Below are positions 9,016-16,996 of a stretch of DNA of 64,000 nt, in pieces. The position numbers and the translations under genes are program-made. Each line of letters begins with the position of its first letter. Within the stretch, counting starts at the first letter, position 1. This stretch comes from Pseudomonas sp. PD9R. GTDB taxonomy: Bacteria; Pseudomonadota; Gammaproteobacteria; Pseudomonadales; Pseudomonadaceae. The stretch spans positions 6-64,005 of the forward strand of contig NZ_JAHTMR010000016.1 in NCBI RefSeq assembly GCF_019200975.1. The letters are read 5' to 3'. The notes below the pieces were generated by a model. It had not been told where the DNA came from. It did no database searches and was given only the letters and a program-made list of their open reading frames with translations.

Positions 9016-10172
9016 TATTCTTGCCTCCCAGTGGTGGCCGGCGCGGAGACGGGCGGTTTGACAGCTGGCTTGACGACAGCCGGTTGGGTCGCCGGGGGTT
9101 TAGCGGTTGCCGGTGCAGTGGTAGGGACATTCGCTGGCGGCTTGGCCGCCGGATGCTTGGCACCCGGTTTGGCCGGAGTGGCGGCGGGTGCAGCCACTGG
9201 CGTCGCGGGGGCCACCGGAGCAGCCGGAGCCGTAACGGCAGCGGGTACGCCAGCCGGTTTCGGCACGGTTGCCGGAATGATCGGCCCACCGCCCTGCGCA
9301 TCCAGAGACTCTTGAGCCTGGGCCGCGTCGTTGGCACGTTCTTCCGGAGTCCGGGTGTCGCTGAACACCAGCAGCAAGTAACGGCTACGGTTCAATGCGG
9401 CGGTCGGCACGGCGCGAACGATGGCGAACGGCTGGCCGGAATCGTGAATCACTTCCTTGACCGTCGCCACCGGGTAACCCGCCGGGAAGCGCTGGCCAAG
9501 ACCGGAGCTGACCAGCAGATCGCCTTCCTTGATGTCAGCGGTATCGGCCACGTGACGCAGTTCCAGACGCTCCGGGTTGCCGGTGCCGCTGGCAATTGCC
9601 CGCAGACCGTTGCGGTTGACCTGCACGGGAATGCTGTGGGTCGTATCGGTCAGCAGCAGCACGCGGGAGGTGTACGGCATCAACTCGACCACTTGGCCCA
9701 TCAGGCCGCGCGCATCAAGCACCGGCTGACCGAGGACTACGCCGTCGCGCTCACCTTTGTTGATGATAATGCGATGGGTAAAGGGGTTGGGGTCCATGCC
9801 GATCAACTCGGCCACTTCGACCTTCTCGTTGACCAGTGCCGAAGAGTTGAGCAACTCGCGCAACCGAACGTTCTGCTCGGTCAGGGCGGCAAGCTTTTGC
9901 ATGCGACCCTGCAACAGCAGGTTTTCAGTCTTGAGTTTTTCGTTTTCGGCGACGAGCTCGGTCCGGCTGCCAAATTGGCTGGCCACACCTTGCCATAGCC
10001 GCTGCGGCAGGTCGGTGATCCAGTAAGACTGCATCAGCACCAGCGACATCTGGCTACGCACTGGCTTGAGCAGTGTGAAGCGGGCATCGACCACCATCAG
10101 CGCGATCGAAAGCACGACCAGCACCAACAAGCGCACGCCCAGCGAGGGACCCTTGGAGAAAAGCGGTTTAAT
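9015..10172 (-). CDS. mreC: Rod shape-determining protein MreC, probable ATT start
   Basis: Bitopic inner-membrane protein linking MreB to periplasmic wall synthases. A membrane segment lies near the N terminus (LLVLVVLSIALMVV), then a coiled coil (about residues 70-110) and two beta-barrel lobes. An unusually long Pro/Ala/Lys-rich tail of about 85 residues follows (from GGGPIIPATVPKP onward). Conventional callers would start at the GTG at 10136. The frame continues 12 codons upstream to an ATT at 10172 that has GGGAGGAG placed 6 nt before it, adding IKPLFSKGPSLG, whereas the GTG has no good Shine-Dalgarno. No ATG, GTG or TTG is available upstream. I therefore favour ATT. If this is wrong, the protein starts at 10136 (373 aa). 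Confidence 0.93.
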   Translation of the reverse strand: MKPLFSKGPSLGVRLLVLVVLSIALMVVDARFTLLKPVRSQMSLVLMQSYWITDLPQRLWQGVASQFGSRTELVAENEKLKTENLLLQGRMQKLAALTEQNVRLRELLNSSALVNEKVEVAELIGMDPNPFTHRIIINKGERDGVVLGQPVLDARGLMGQVVELMPYTSRVLLLTDTTHSIPVQVNRNGLRAIASGTGNPERLELRHVADTADIKEGDLLVSSGLGQRFPAGYPVATVKEVIHDSGQPFAIVRAVPTAALNRSRYLLLVFSDTRTPEERANDAAQAQESLDAQGGGPIIPATVPKPAGVPAAVTAPAAPVAPATPVAAPAATPAKPGAKHPAAKPPANVPTTAPATAKPPATQPAVVKPAVKPPVSAPATTGRQE

Positions 10173-10258
10173 AAGCCGCTCCTCCCAGGCAAATGTTCTC
10201 TTTACTCATACGGCATCAAACCGGCCTGGATGCAGACTGACAGAAGATAAACGCGAAC

Positions 10259-10285
10259 AGGCAGCACTGCAAAGTGCCGCCTGCG
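10259..10285 (-). other. Hairpin between mreB and mreC
   Basis: The palindrome CAGGC-A-GCACT...AGTGC-C-GCCTG lies in the 143-179 nt gap after the mreB stop. It lacks a U-tract, so it is more likely an mRNA processing or stability hairpin than a terminator. It would allow more mreB than mreCD message. Confidence 0.45.
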
Positions 10286-10315
10286 CGCTCAACAGCATAG
10301 AGGCAATCCGGCGAC

Positions 10316-11353
10316 TTATTCGCTGGAGAGCAGATCCATGGTGTGTTTATCCATCATTTCCAATGCACGGCCACCGCCGCGAGCGACGCAGGTCAGCGGA
10401 TCTTCGGCAACGATCACCGGCAGACCGGTTTCCTGGGCCAGCAACTTGTCGAGGTCACGCAGCAAGGCGCCACCACCGGTCAGGACCAGACCACGCTCGG
10501 CGATATCGGAAGCCAGTTCCGGAGGCGATTGCTCCAGAGCACTCTTCACGGCCTGAACGATGGTTGCCAGCGACTCTTGCAGAGCCTCAAGCACTTCGTT
10601 GGAGTTCAGGGTGAATGCGCGTGGAACGCCTTCAGCCAGGTTACGACCACGAACGTCGACTTCACGCACTTCGCCGCCCGGGTAGGCAGTACCGATTTCC
10701 TGTTTGATGCGCTCTGCAGTCGACTCGCCGATCAGGCTGCCGTAGTTGCGACGCACATAGGTGATGATCGCTTCGTCGAAGCGGTCGCCGCCCACCCGTA
10801 CGGATTCGGCGTAAACCACACCGTTCAGCGAGATCAGCGCGATTTCAGTGGTACCACCACCGATATCCACGACCATCGAACCGCGCGCTTCTTCTACCGG
10901 CAGGCCGGCACCGATCGCAGCAGCCATTGGCTCTTCGATCAGGAACACTTCACGGGCACCGGCACCGAGGGCCGATTCACGGATGGCACGACGCTCAACC
11001 TGGGTGGATTTGCACGGAACGCAGATCAGCACACGAGGGCTAGGCTGCAGGAAGCTGTTTTCGTGAACCTTGTTGATAAAGTACTGCAGCATCTTTTCGC
11101 AGACACTGAAGTCGGCAATTACGCCGTCCTTCATCGGACGAATGGCAGCAATGTTGCCCGGCGTTCGGCCCAACATGCGCTTCGCTTCGGTGCCGACAGC
11201 GACGACACTTTTTTGGTTACCGTGTGTCCGAATAGCCACAACGGAGGGCTCATTCAGGACGATACCGCGCTCGCGCACGTAAATAAGGGTGTTGGCAGTG
11301 CCCAGGTCAATGGAAAGATCGCTGGAAAACATGCCACGCAGTTTCTTGAACAT
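10316..11353 (-). CDS. mreB: Rod shape-determining protein MreB (bacterial actin)
   Basis: Actin-like ATPase (345 aa) that assembles membrane-associated filaments guiding lateral wall growth. Visible motifs are the N-terminal DLGTANTLIY phosphate loop, the VVDIGGGTTEIALIS phosphate-2 loop and the LTGGGALLRDLD adenosine motif. An amphipathic N terminus (MFKKLRGMF) fits membrane binding. It is the first gene of the minus-strand envelope cluster and is divergent from gatC across 211 nt that must hold both promoters. Confidence 0.98.
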   Translation of the reverse strand: MFKKLRGMFSSDLSIDLGTANTLIYVRERGIVLNEPSVVAIRTHGNQKSVVAVGTEAKRMLGRTPGNIAAIRPMKDGVIADFSVCEKMLQYFINKVHENSFLQPSPRVLICVPCKSTQVERRAIRESALGAGAREVFLIEEPMAAAIGAGLPVEEARGSMVVDIGGGTTEIALISLNGVVYAESVRVGGDRFDEAIITYVRRNYGSLIGESTAERIKQEIGTAYPGGEVREVDVRGRNLAEGVPRAFTLNSNEVLEALQESLATIVQAVKSALEQSPPELASDIAERGLVLTGGGALLRDLDKLLAQETGLPVIVAEDPLTCVARGGGRALEMMDKHTMDLLSSE

Positions 11354-11564
11354 GGGAAAGGGACCCTAGGCAACGCGTGGGTAAAAAAGTGCGGCAAACT
11401 CTAACAACGACAGGGATTTTGGGCAAGGCACCAATATGTTAAATTGGCCGCTTTTCTGTGCACCAAGCCCCACAATCGCGGCCTTATGACCGTAGAAGTG
11501 CGGTAGTGTTCCGACAATCTAACACACGGACGCCGTCCGTTCTGTTTTCCACTGGAGAATCCCA

Positions 11565-11852
11565 ATGGCGCTTGAACGCTCCGACGTGGAAAAAATCGCT
11601 CATCTGGCCTGTCTTGGCCTCAATGATGCCGATCTTCCACATATCACTTCGGCCCTCAACAGTATTCTCGGGCTGGTCGACGAAATGCAGGCGGTCAATA
11701 CCGACGGTATCGAGCCGCTCGCCCACCCACTGGAAGCCAGTCAGCGCCTGCGCGCAGACGTCGTGACCGAGACCAATCACCGCGAGGCTTACCAGTCCAT
11801 CGCACCAGCGGTCGAAAACGGCCTGTACCTGGTTCCGAAAGTCATCGACTAA
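11565..11852 (+). CDS. gatC: Asp-tRNA(Asn)/Glu-tRNA(Gln) amidotransferase subunit C
   Basis: A 95-residue scaffold subunit that wraps around GatA in the GatCAB complex. The family pattern EKIAHLACLGLND...NSILGLVDEMQAV and the C-terminal AVENGLYLVPKVID are intact. GGAG precedes the ATG. First gene of gatCAB, separated from gatA by 16 nt. Confidence 0.96.
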   Translation: MALERSDVEKIAHLACLGLNDADLPHITSALNSILGLVDEMQAVNTDGIEPLAHPLEASQRLRADVVTETNHREAYQSIAPAVENGLYLVPKVID

Positions 11853-11868
11853 AGGGAAAGAGCCTGCA

Positions 11869-13320
11869 ATGCATCAATTGACTCTGGCCGAGATCGCCCG
11901 CGGACTCGCCGATAAAAAGTTTTCTTCCGAAGAGCTGACCAAAGTCCTGCTGGCGCGTATCGCCCAGCTCGATCCACAGCTCAACAGTTTCATCAGCCTC
12001 ACCGAAGACCTGGCGCTGCAGCAGGCGAAAGCCGCTGACGCACGCCGCGCCAATGGTGAGAGCGGTGCCCTGCTCGGCGCGCCGATTGCCCACAAAGACC
12101 TGTTCTGCACCCAGGGCGTCCGCACCAGCTGCGGCTCGAAGATGCTCGACAATTTTAAAGCACCGTACGACGCCACCGTCGTCGCCAAACTGGCCGCTGC
12201 CGGTGCCGTGACCCTGGGCAAGACCAACATGGACGAGTTCGCCATGGGCTCGGCCAACGAATCGAGCTACTACGGCGCGGTGAAAAACCCGTGGAACCTG
12301 GAACACGTGCCCGGCGGTTCGTCCGGTGGCTCGGCCGCCGCCGTTGCCGCTCGTCTATTGCCGGCTGCCACGGCAACCGACACCGGCGGCTCTATTCGTC
12401 AGCCCGCTGCATTTACCAACCTGACAGGCCTGAAACCGACGTACGGTCGCGTTTCGCGCTGGGGCATGATCGCTTACGCGTCGAGCCTCGATCAGGGCGG
12501 GCCGTTGGCACGCACGGCCGAAGACTGCGCAATCCTGCTGCAAGGCATGGCCGGCTTCGACACCAAAGACTCCACCAGCATCGATGAGCCCGTGCCTGAT
12601 TACAGCGCCAGCCTCAACGACTCGCTGAAAGGCCTGCGCATTGGCGTGCCTAAAGAGTATTTCAGCGCCGGCCTCGACCCGCGTATCGCCGAGCTGATCC
12701 ACAACAGCGTCAAAGAGCTGGAAAAGCTCGGTGCCGTGATCAAGGAAATCAGCCTGCCGAACATGCAGCACGCGATCCCTGCGTACTACGTGATCGCTCC
12801 GGCAGAAGCGTCGTCCAACCTGTCGCGTTTCGACGGTGTGCGTTTCGGCCACCGCTGTGAAAACCCGGTCAACCTGATCGACCTGTACAAGCGCTCCCGT
12901 GGCGAAGGTTTCGGCCCGGAAGTGCAGCGCCGGATCATGGTCGGCGCTTACGCGCTGTCCGCAGGCTACTACGACGCCTACTACTTGAAGGCACAGAAGA
13001 TTCGTCGCCTGGTGAAGAACGACTTCATGGCCGCCTTCAATGAGGTCGACATCATCCTCGGCCCGACCACACCGAACCCGGCCTGGAAGCTTGGCGCCAA
13101 GAACAGCGACCCGGTCGCTGCCTACCTGGAAGACGTCTACACCATCACCGCCAACCTCGCCGGTCTGCCGGGCTTGTCCATGCCCGCAGGTTTCGTCGAC
13201 GGCCTGCCGGTCGGCGTGCAATTGCTCGCTCCGTATTTCCAGGAAGGTCGCCTGTTGAACGTTGCCCATCAGTATCAGTTGAACACTGAATGGCACACCC
13301 GCACCCCAACCGGCTTCTGA
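11869..13320 (+). CDS. gatA: Asp-tRNA(Asn)/Glu-tRNA(Gln) amidotransferase subunit A
   Basis: Glutaminase subunit (483 aa) of GatCAB, which releases ammonia from glutamine to amidate misacylated Glu-tRNA(Gln) or Asp-tRNA(Asn). It has the amidase-signature fold with the Ser-cisSer-Lys triad visible: K76 (AHKDLFC), S151 (PGGSSGGSAAAV) and nucleophile S175 (DTGGSIRQP). It lies between gatC and gatB with 16 and 10 nt gaps, so the three subunits are made from one message. Confidence 0.98.
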   Translation: MHQLTLAEIARGLADKKFSSEELTKVLLARIAQLDPQLNSFISLTEDLALQQAKAADARRANGESGALLGAPIAHKDLFCTQGVRTSCGSKMLDNFKAPYDATVVAKLAAAGAVTLGKTNMDEFAMGSANESSYYGAVKNPWNLEHVPGGSSGGSAAAVAARLLPAATATDTGGSIRQPAAFTNLTGLKPTYGRVSRWGMIAYASSLDQGGPLARTAEDCAILLQGMAGFDTKDSTSIDEPVPDYSASLNDSLKGLRIGVPKEYFSAGLDPRIAELIHNSVKELEKLGAVIKEISLPNMQHAIPAYYVIAPAEASSNLSRFDGVRFGHRCENPVNLIDLYKRSRGEGFGPEVQRRIMVGAYALSAGYYDAYYLKAQKIRRLVKNDFMAAFNEVDIILGPTTPNPAWKLGAKNSDPVAAYLEDVYTITANLAGLPGLSMPAGFVDGLPVGVQLLAPYFQEGRLLNVAHQYQLNTEWHTRTPTGF

Positions 13321-13330
13321 GGAGAAACAC

Positions 13331-14776
13331 ATGCAATGGGAAGTCGTGATCGGGCTGGAGATTCATACCCAGCTCACCACCCGGTCGAAAATCTTTTCCG
13401 GTAGCTCCACCACCTTCGGTTCCGAGCCGAACACCCAGGCCAGCCTGATCGACCTGGGCATGCCCGGCGTATTGCCGGTGCTGAACCAGGAAGCGGTGCG
13501 CATGGCGGTGATGTTCGGTCTGGCGATTGACGCCGAGATCGGTCAGCACAACGTGTTCGCCCGCAAAAACTACTTCTACCCGGACCTGCCCAAGGGCTAC
13601 CAGATCAGCCAGATGGAATTGCCGATCGTCGGCAAGGGCCACCTGGACATCGCGCTGGAAGACGGCACCGTCAAACGTGTCGGCATCACCCGTGCGCACC
13701 TGGAAGAAGACGCCGGCAAGAGCCTGCACGAAGAGTTCAACGGTGCCACCGGTATCGACCTGAACCGCGCCGGCACGCCGTTGCTGGAGATCGTTTCCGA
13801 GCCGGACATGCGCAGCGCCAAGGAAGCCGTGGCTTACGTCAAGGCGATCCACGCGCTGGTGCGTTACCTGGGCATTTGCGACGGCAACATGGCCGAAGGC
13901 TCGCTGCGTTGCGACTGCAACGTGTCGATCCGTCCGAAAGGCCAGGTTGAGTTCGGTACTCGCTGCGAGATCAAGAACGTCAACTCGTTCCGTTTCATCG
14001 AGAAGGCGATCAACAGCGAAATCCAGCGCCAGATCGAGCTGATCGAAGACGGCGGCAAGGTAATCCAGCAGACCCGCCTGTACGATCCGAACAAGGACGA
14101 AACCCGTCCGATGCGCAGCAAAGAGGAAGCCAACGACTACCGTTACTTCCCTGATCCGGACCTGCTGCCGGTGGTCATCGAGGGCTCGTTCCTCGACGAC
14201 GTGCGCGCCACCCTGCCGGAATTGCCGCCGCAGAAACGTGAGCGTTTCCAAGAGCAGTTCGGTCTGTCGGTCTACGACGCCAGCGTGCTGGCCACCAGCC
14301 GTGAGCAAGCCGATTACTTCGAGAAAGTCGTGAGCATCAGCGGCGACGCTAAGCTGGCGGCCAACTGGGTGATGGTTGAACTGGGCAGCCTGTTGAACAA
14401 ACAAGGCCTGGACATCGACCAGTCGCCGGTCTCGGCCGAGCAACTGGGCGGCATGTTGCTGCGCATCAAGGACAACACCATCTCCGGCAAGATCGCCAAG
14501 GTGGTCTTTGAAGGCATGGCCAACGGCGAAGGCAGCGCAGACGAGATCATCGACAAGCGCGGCCTCAAGCAAGTGACCGACACCGGCGCCATTTCGGCGG
14601 TGCTGGACGAAATGCTCGCGGCCAACGCCGAGCAGGTCGAGCAATACCGCGCGGCAGACGAAGCCAAACGCGGCAAAATGTTCGGCTTCTTCGTCGGCCA
14701 GGCAATGAAAGCGTCCAAAGGCAAGGCCAACCCGCAACAGGTCAACGAATTGCTGAAAAGCAAGCTCGAAGGCTGA
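13331..14776 (+). CDS. gatB: Asp-tRNA(Asn)/Glu-tRNA(Gln) amidotransferase subunit B
   Basis: tRNA-binding and kinase subunit (481 aa) of GatCAB, which activates the tRNA-bound carboxylate and receives ammonia channelled from GatA. The N-terminal EVVIGLEIHTQL motif, the RKNYFYPDLPKGYQISQ motif and the C-terminal YqeY/tail domain (GKANPQQVNELLKSKL) are all present. GGAG precedes the ATG. It is followed directly by a hairpin. Confidence 0.98.
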   Translation: MQWEVVIGLEIHTQLTTRSKIFSGSSTTFGSEPNTQASLIDLGMPGVLPVLNQEAVRMAVMFGLAIDAEIGQHNVFARKNYFYPDLPKGYQISQMELPIVGKGHLDIALEDGTVKRVGITRAHLEEDAGKSLHEEFNGATGIDLNRAGTPLLEIVSEPDMRSAKEAVAYVKAIHALVRYLGICDGNMAEGSLRCDCNVSIRPKGQVEFGTRCEIKNVNSFRFIEKAINSEIQRQIELIEDGGKVIQQTRLYDPNKDETRPMRSKEEANDYRYFPDPDLLPVVIEGSFLDDVRATLPELPPQKRERFQEQFGLSVYDASVLATSREQADYFEKVVSISGDAKLAANWVMVELGSLLNKQGLDIDQSPVSAEQLGGMLLRIKDNTISGKIAKVVFEGMANGEGSADEIIDKRGLKQVTDTGAISAVLDEMLAANAEQVEQYRAADEAKRGKMFGFFVGQAMKASKGKANPQQVNELLKSKLEG

Positions 14777-14780
14777 TGAG

Positions 14781-14811
14781 AATGGAGCCAGCATTCAAAA
14801 CTGGCTCCATT
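14781..14811 (+). terminator. Hairpin after gatB
   Basis: AATGGAGCCAG...CTGGCTCCATT forms a perfect stem of about 11 bp immediately after the gatB stop. The T-tract is short (TTCC), so termination may be partial. Confidence 0.6.
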
Positions 14812-14812
14812 C

Positions 14813-14948
14813 CCTGTGGCGAGGGAGCTTGCTCCCGCTGGTCTGTGAAACAGACCCAAATCGGCAACCGCATGAATTTAGTAAAAATGCGTTGTCTGAT
14901 TTTGCGACCGCTTCGCGGCCGAGCGGGAGCAAGCTCCCTCGCCACAAC
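14813..14948. repeat. Inverted repeat pair, GTGGCGAGGGAGCTTGCTCC family
   Basis: The two arms of a second repeat family, beginning GTGGCGAGGGAGCTTGCTCC and ending with its reverse complement, flank about 85 nt. Each arm also contains its own small palindrome (GGGAGCTTGCTCCC). The pair lies between gatB and the RlpA-like gene. Confidence 0.85.
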
Positions 14949-14967
14949 TTTTTGGGGAGCCTTTCAA

Positions 14968-15339
14968 ATGAAACGTCTACTCGGCACCTGCGCCCTGCTC
15001 TCGTTGCTTGCCGGTTGCGCCAGCAATGAAACTGTCGATCCACACGGCTACGACAAAACCGGCATGGCCTCGTACTACGGCGCCAAACACCAAGGGAAAC
15101 GCACCGCCAGCGGTGAACGTTTCGACAAGAATTCCCTGACCGCCGCCCATCGCCAGTTGCCATTCGGCACGCGGGTGAAGGTCACCAATCTGAACAACGA
15201 CAAATCCTGCGTCGTGCGCATCAACGACCGAGGGCCACACACCCGCGGACGCCTGATCGATCTGTCCCATGAGGCCGCCGAACGCTTGGGCATGCTCAAG
15301 GCCGGTACCGCACGGGTTCGCGTGCAAGCCCTCGACTGA
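14968..15339 (+). CDS. RlpA-like double-psi beta-barrel lipoprotein
   Basis: A 123-residue lipoprotein with a lipobox LLAGC (Cys17) after a short hydrophobic signal. The rest is a double-psi beta-barrel of the RlpA family: GMASYYGAKHQGKRTASGE and VRINDRGPHTRGRLIDLS carry the conserved catalytic-type Asp and His region. RlpA proteins cleave naked glycan strands at the septum. Unlike full-length RlpA this one has no C-terminal SPOR domain, so septal targeting through denuded glycan is not expected. The start at 14968 is preceded by TGGGGAG. The frame upstream crosses the repeat pair and is not coding. Confidence 0.9.
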   Translation: MKRLLGTCALLSLLAGCASNETVDPHGYDKTGMASYYGAKHQGKRTASGERFDKNSLTAAHRQLPFGTRVKVTNLNNDKSCVVRINDRGPHTRGRLIDLSHEAAERLGMLKAGTARVRVQALD

Positions 15340-15389
15340 CAGATGGAGCCCCGATCATCCTCGGACTAGCCGATTTACCCCTCATCAGC

Positions 15390-16451
15390 GTGATCGAATT
15401 GCTCAGCGGGCTTGTGCTACTGATTGCCGGCGCTGAACTGATGGTGCGCGCCGCCGTGCGCCTGGCCGCACGCCTGCACGTGCGTCCGCTGATCATCGGC
15501 CTGACCATCGTCGCCCTCGGCAGCAGCGCGCCGCAGATGGCGGTCAGCCTGCAAGCCACCCTGGCGCATAACGCCGATATCGCCGTTGGTAGCGTCATCG
15601 GCAGCAGCATTTTCAACATTCTCGTCACCCTCGGTCTTTCTGCACTGATCATCCCCCTGCGGGTGTCGCGCCAACTGGTGCGCCTGGATATCCCGCTGAT
15701 GATCGGTGCCAGCCTGCTGGTGTTTGTGCTGGCGTGGAATGAAGAGCTGACCCGCGTCGACGGCGTGATGTTGCTCGCGGCGCTGTTGCTGTATCTGGGC
15801 TTGTTATTGCGTCAGTCGCGGCATTCGGTGCGTCCGGTATCGAGTCATGACCACACCGGGCAAACGCCGTGGGTCAGCAGCCTGCTGATGATCATCTTCG
15901 GTCTGGCGATGCTGGTGTACGCCGGTCATTTGTTGCTGGGCGCGGCGGTTGCTGTCGCTACCGACCTTGGACTGTCGGAGCGGATCATTGGCCTGACCAT
16001 CGTCGCCGTCGGCACTTCCCTGCCAGAACTCGCCACTTCGCTGATCGCCGCCCTGCGCGGTGAACGGGAAATCGCCGTCGGCAACGTGATCGGCAGCAAC
16101 CTGTTCAATCTGCTGGGCGTACTGGGCATTACGGCGCTGATTGCGCCGTCGCCGCTGTCGGTATCGCCCAATGCCCTGGATTTCGACCTGCCGGTGATGC
16201 TCGGTGTCGCGGCGCTGTGCCTGCCGGTGTTCTATTCCGGTTACCGGGTGACCCGCGCCGAAGGTCTGCTTTTTTTAGGCTTATACCTGGCTTACGGCCT
16301 GCACGTGGTGTCGTTTACCACCGGCATGCCGCTGGCGGGCAAGCTTGAACATCTGATGTTGTTTTTTGTCCTGCCGGCGCTGTTGGCGTTCTTGCTGTTC
16401 ACGTCGCTGCGCGCCTGGCGTCGCCAACACCACAAGAGGGAATTGCCATGA
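15390..16451 (+). CDS. Calcium/sodium antiporter (YrbG/CaCA family)
   Basis: Inner-membrane cation exchanger (353 aa) with the two internal alpha-repeats of the CaCA superfamily. The first is around GSSAPQMAVSLQA (residues about 49-61). The second is around GTSLPELATSLIAALRGE (residues about 207-224), followed by GNVIGSNLFNLLG. About ten membrane segments are evident. The start is uncertain: GTG at 15390 is used here, with no good Shine-Dalgarno in sight. Its stop overlaps the next gene's ATG by four bases (ATGA), implying translational coupling. Confidence 0.9.
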   Translation: MIELLSGLVLLIAGAELMVRAAVRLAARLHVRPLIIGLTIVALGSSAPQMAVSLQATLAHNADIAVGSVIGSSIFNILVTLGLSALIIPLRVSRQLVRLDIPLMIGASLLVFVLAWNEELTRVDGVMLLAALLLYLGLLLRQSRHSVRPVSSHDHTGQTPWVSSLLMIIFGLAMLVYAGHLLLGAAVAVATDLGLSERIIGLTIVAVGTSLPELATSLIAALRGEREIAVGNVIGSNLFNLLGVLGITALIAPSPLSVSPNALDFDLPVMLGVAALCLPVFYSGYRVTRAEGLLFLGLYLAYGLHVVSFTTGMPLAGKLEHLMLFFVLPALLAFLLFTSLRAWRRQHHKRELP

Positions 16452-16828
16452 CCGAGAATAAAAAAACCGGCGTTGAAGTACGCCGCCAAGTGATGGGCGA
16501 TGCCTTTGTCGATCGCGCGCTGGGCAACGCCACCGAGTTCACCCAGCCGTTGCAGGACTTCGTCAATGAACACGCCTGGGGCAGCGTCTGGAGCCGCGAA
16601 GGCCTGCCACTGAAAACCCGCAGCCTGATCACCCTGGCGGCGCTGACCGCGCTGAAGTGCCCGCAGGAGTTGAAAGGTCATGTGCGCGGTGCTTTGAACA
16701 ACGGCTGCACCGTAGAAGAAATTCGTGAGGCACTGCTGCATTGCGCGGTATATGCCGGCGTGCCGGCGGCGATCGATGCGTTTCGAGCGGCGCAGGAAGT
16801 GATTGATACCTACCAAAAGCCGGAATAA
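16448..16828 (+). CDS. Carboxymuconolactone decarboxylase family protein
   Basis: A 126-residue protein of the CMD/AhpD-like fold, close in length and pattern to gamma-carboxymuconolactone decarboxylase (PcaC). The CMD residues C71, E74 and H78 (LKCPQELKGH) are present. The second cysteine of the AhpD CxxC disulfide centre is absent, so a peroxidase role is unlikely. It is not near any protocatechuate pathway gene but overlaps an ion exchanger by 4 nt, so the true substrate is unknown. I do not assign pcaC. Confidence 0.88.
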   Translation: MTENKKTGVEVRRQVMGDAFVDRALGNATEFTQPLQDFVNEHAWGSVWSREGLPLKTRSLITLAALTALKCPQELKGHVRGALNNGCTVEEIREALLHCAVYAGVPAAIDAFRAAQEVIDTYQKPE

Positions 16829-16838
16829 CGCCAACCCC

Positions 16839-16996
16839 TGTAGGAGCTGCCGCAGGCTGCGATCTTTTGATCTTGTTTTGTTGCGCGCTCGAAGGTGTAG
16901 AAGATCAAAAGATCGCAGCCTTCGGCAGCTCCTACATTGTCCGCGTGTAAACCCGATCATGTAGGCGCTGCCCCAGGCTGCGATCTTTTGATCTTA
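16839..16996. repeat. REP triplet (main family)
   Basis: A standard inverted pair (16839-16936) is followed by a third arm (16960-16996) in the same orientation as the first but diverged (GTAGGCGCTGCCCCAGGC). It fills the gap between the convergent CMD-family gene and the AEC transporter gene and could fold as a bidirectional terminator-like structure. Confidence 0.88.

Noticed and set aside
11401..11450. Candidate gatC promoter (TTGGGC with TATGTT or TTAAAT)
   Set aside because: The spacing between hexamers is 10 or 14 nt, too short for a sigma-70 promoter.
13145..14794. 549-codon open frame on the minus strand opposite gatB
   Set aside because: It is the antisense shadow of gatA and gatB in high-GC DNA. 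It has no family resemblance, and the sense genes are certain.
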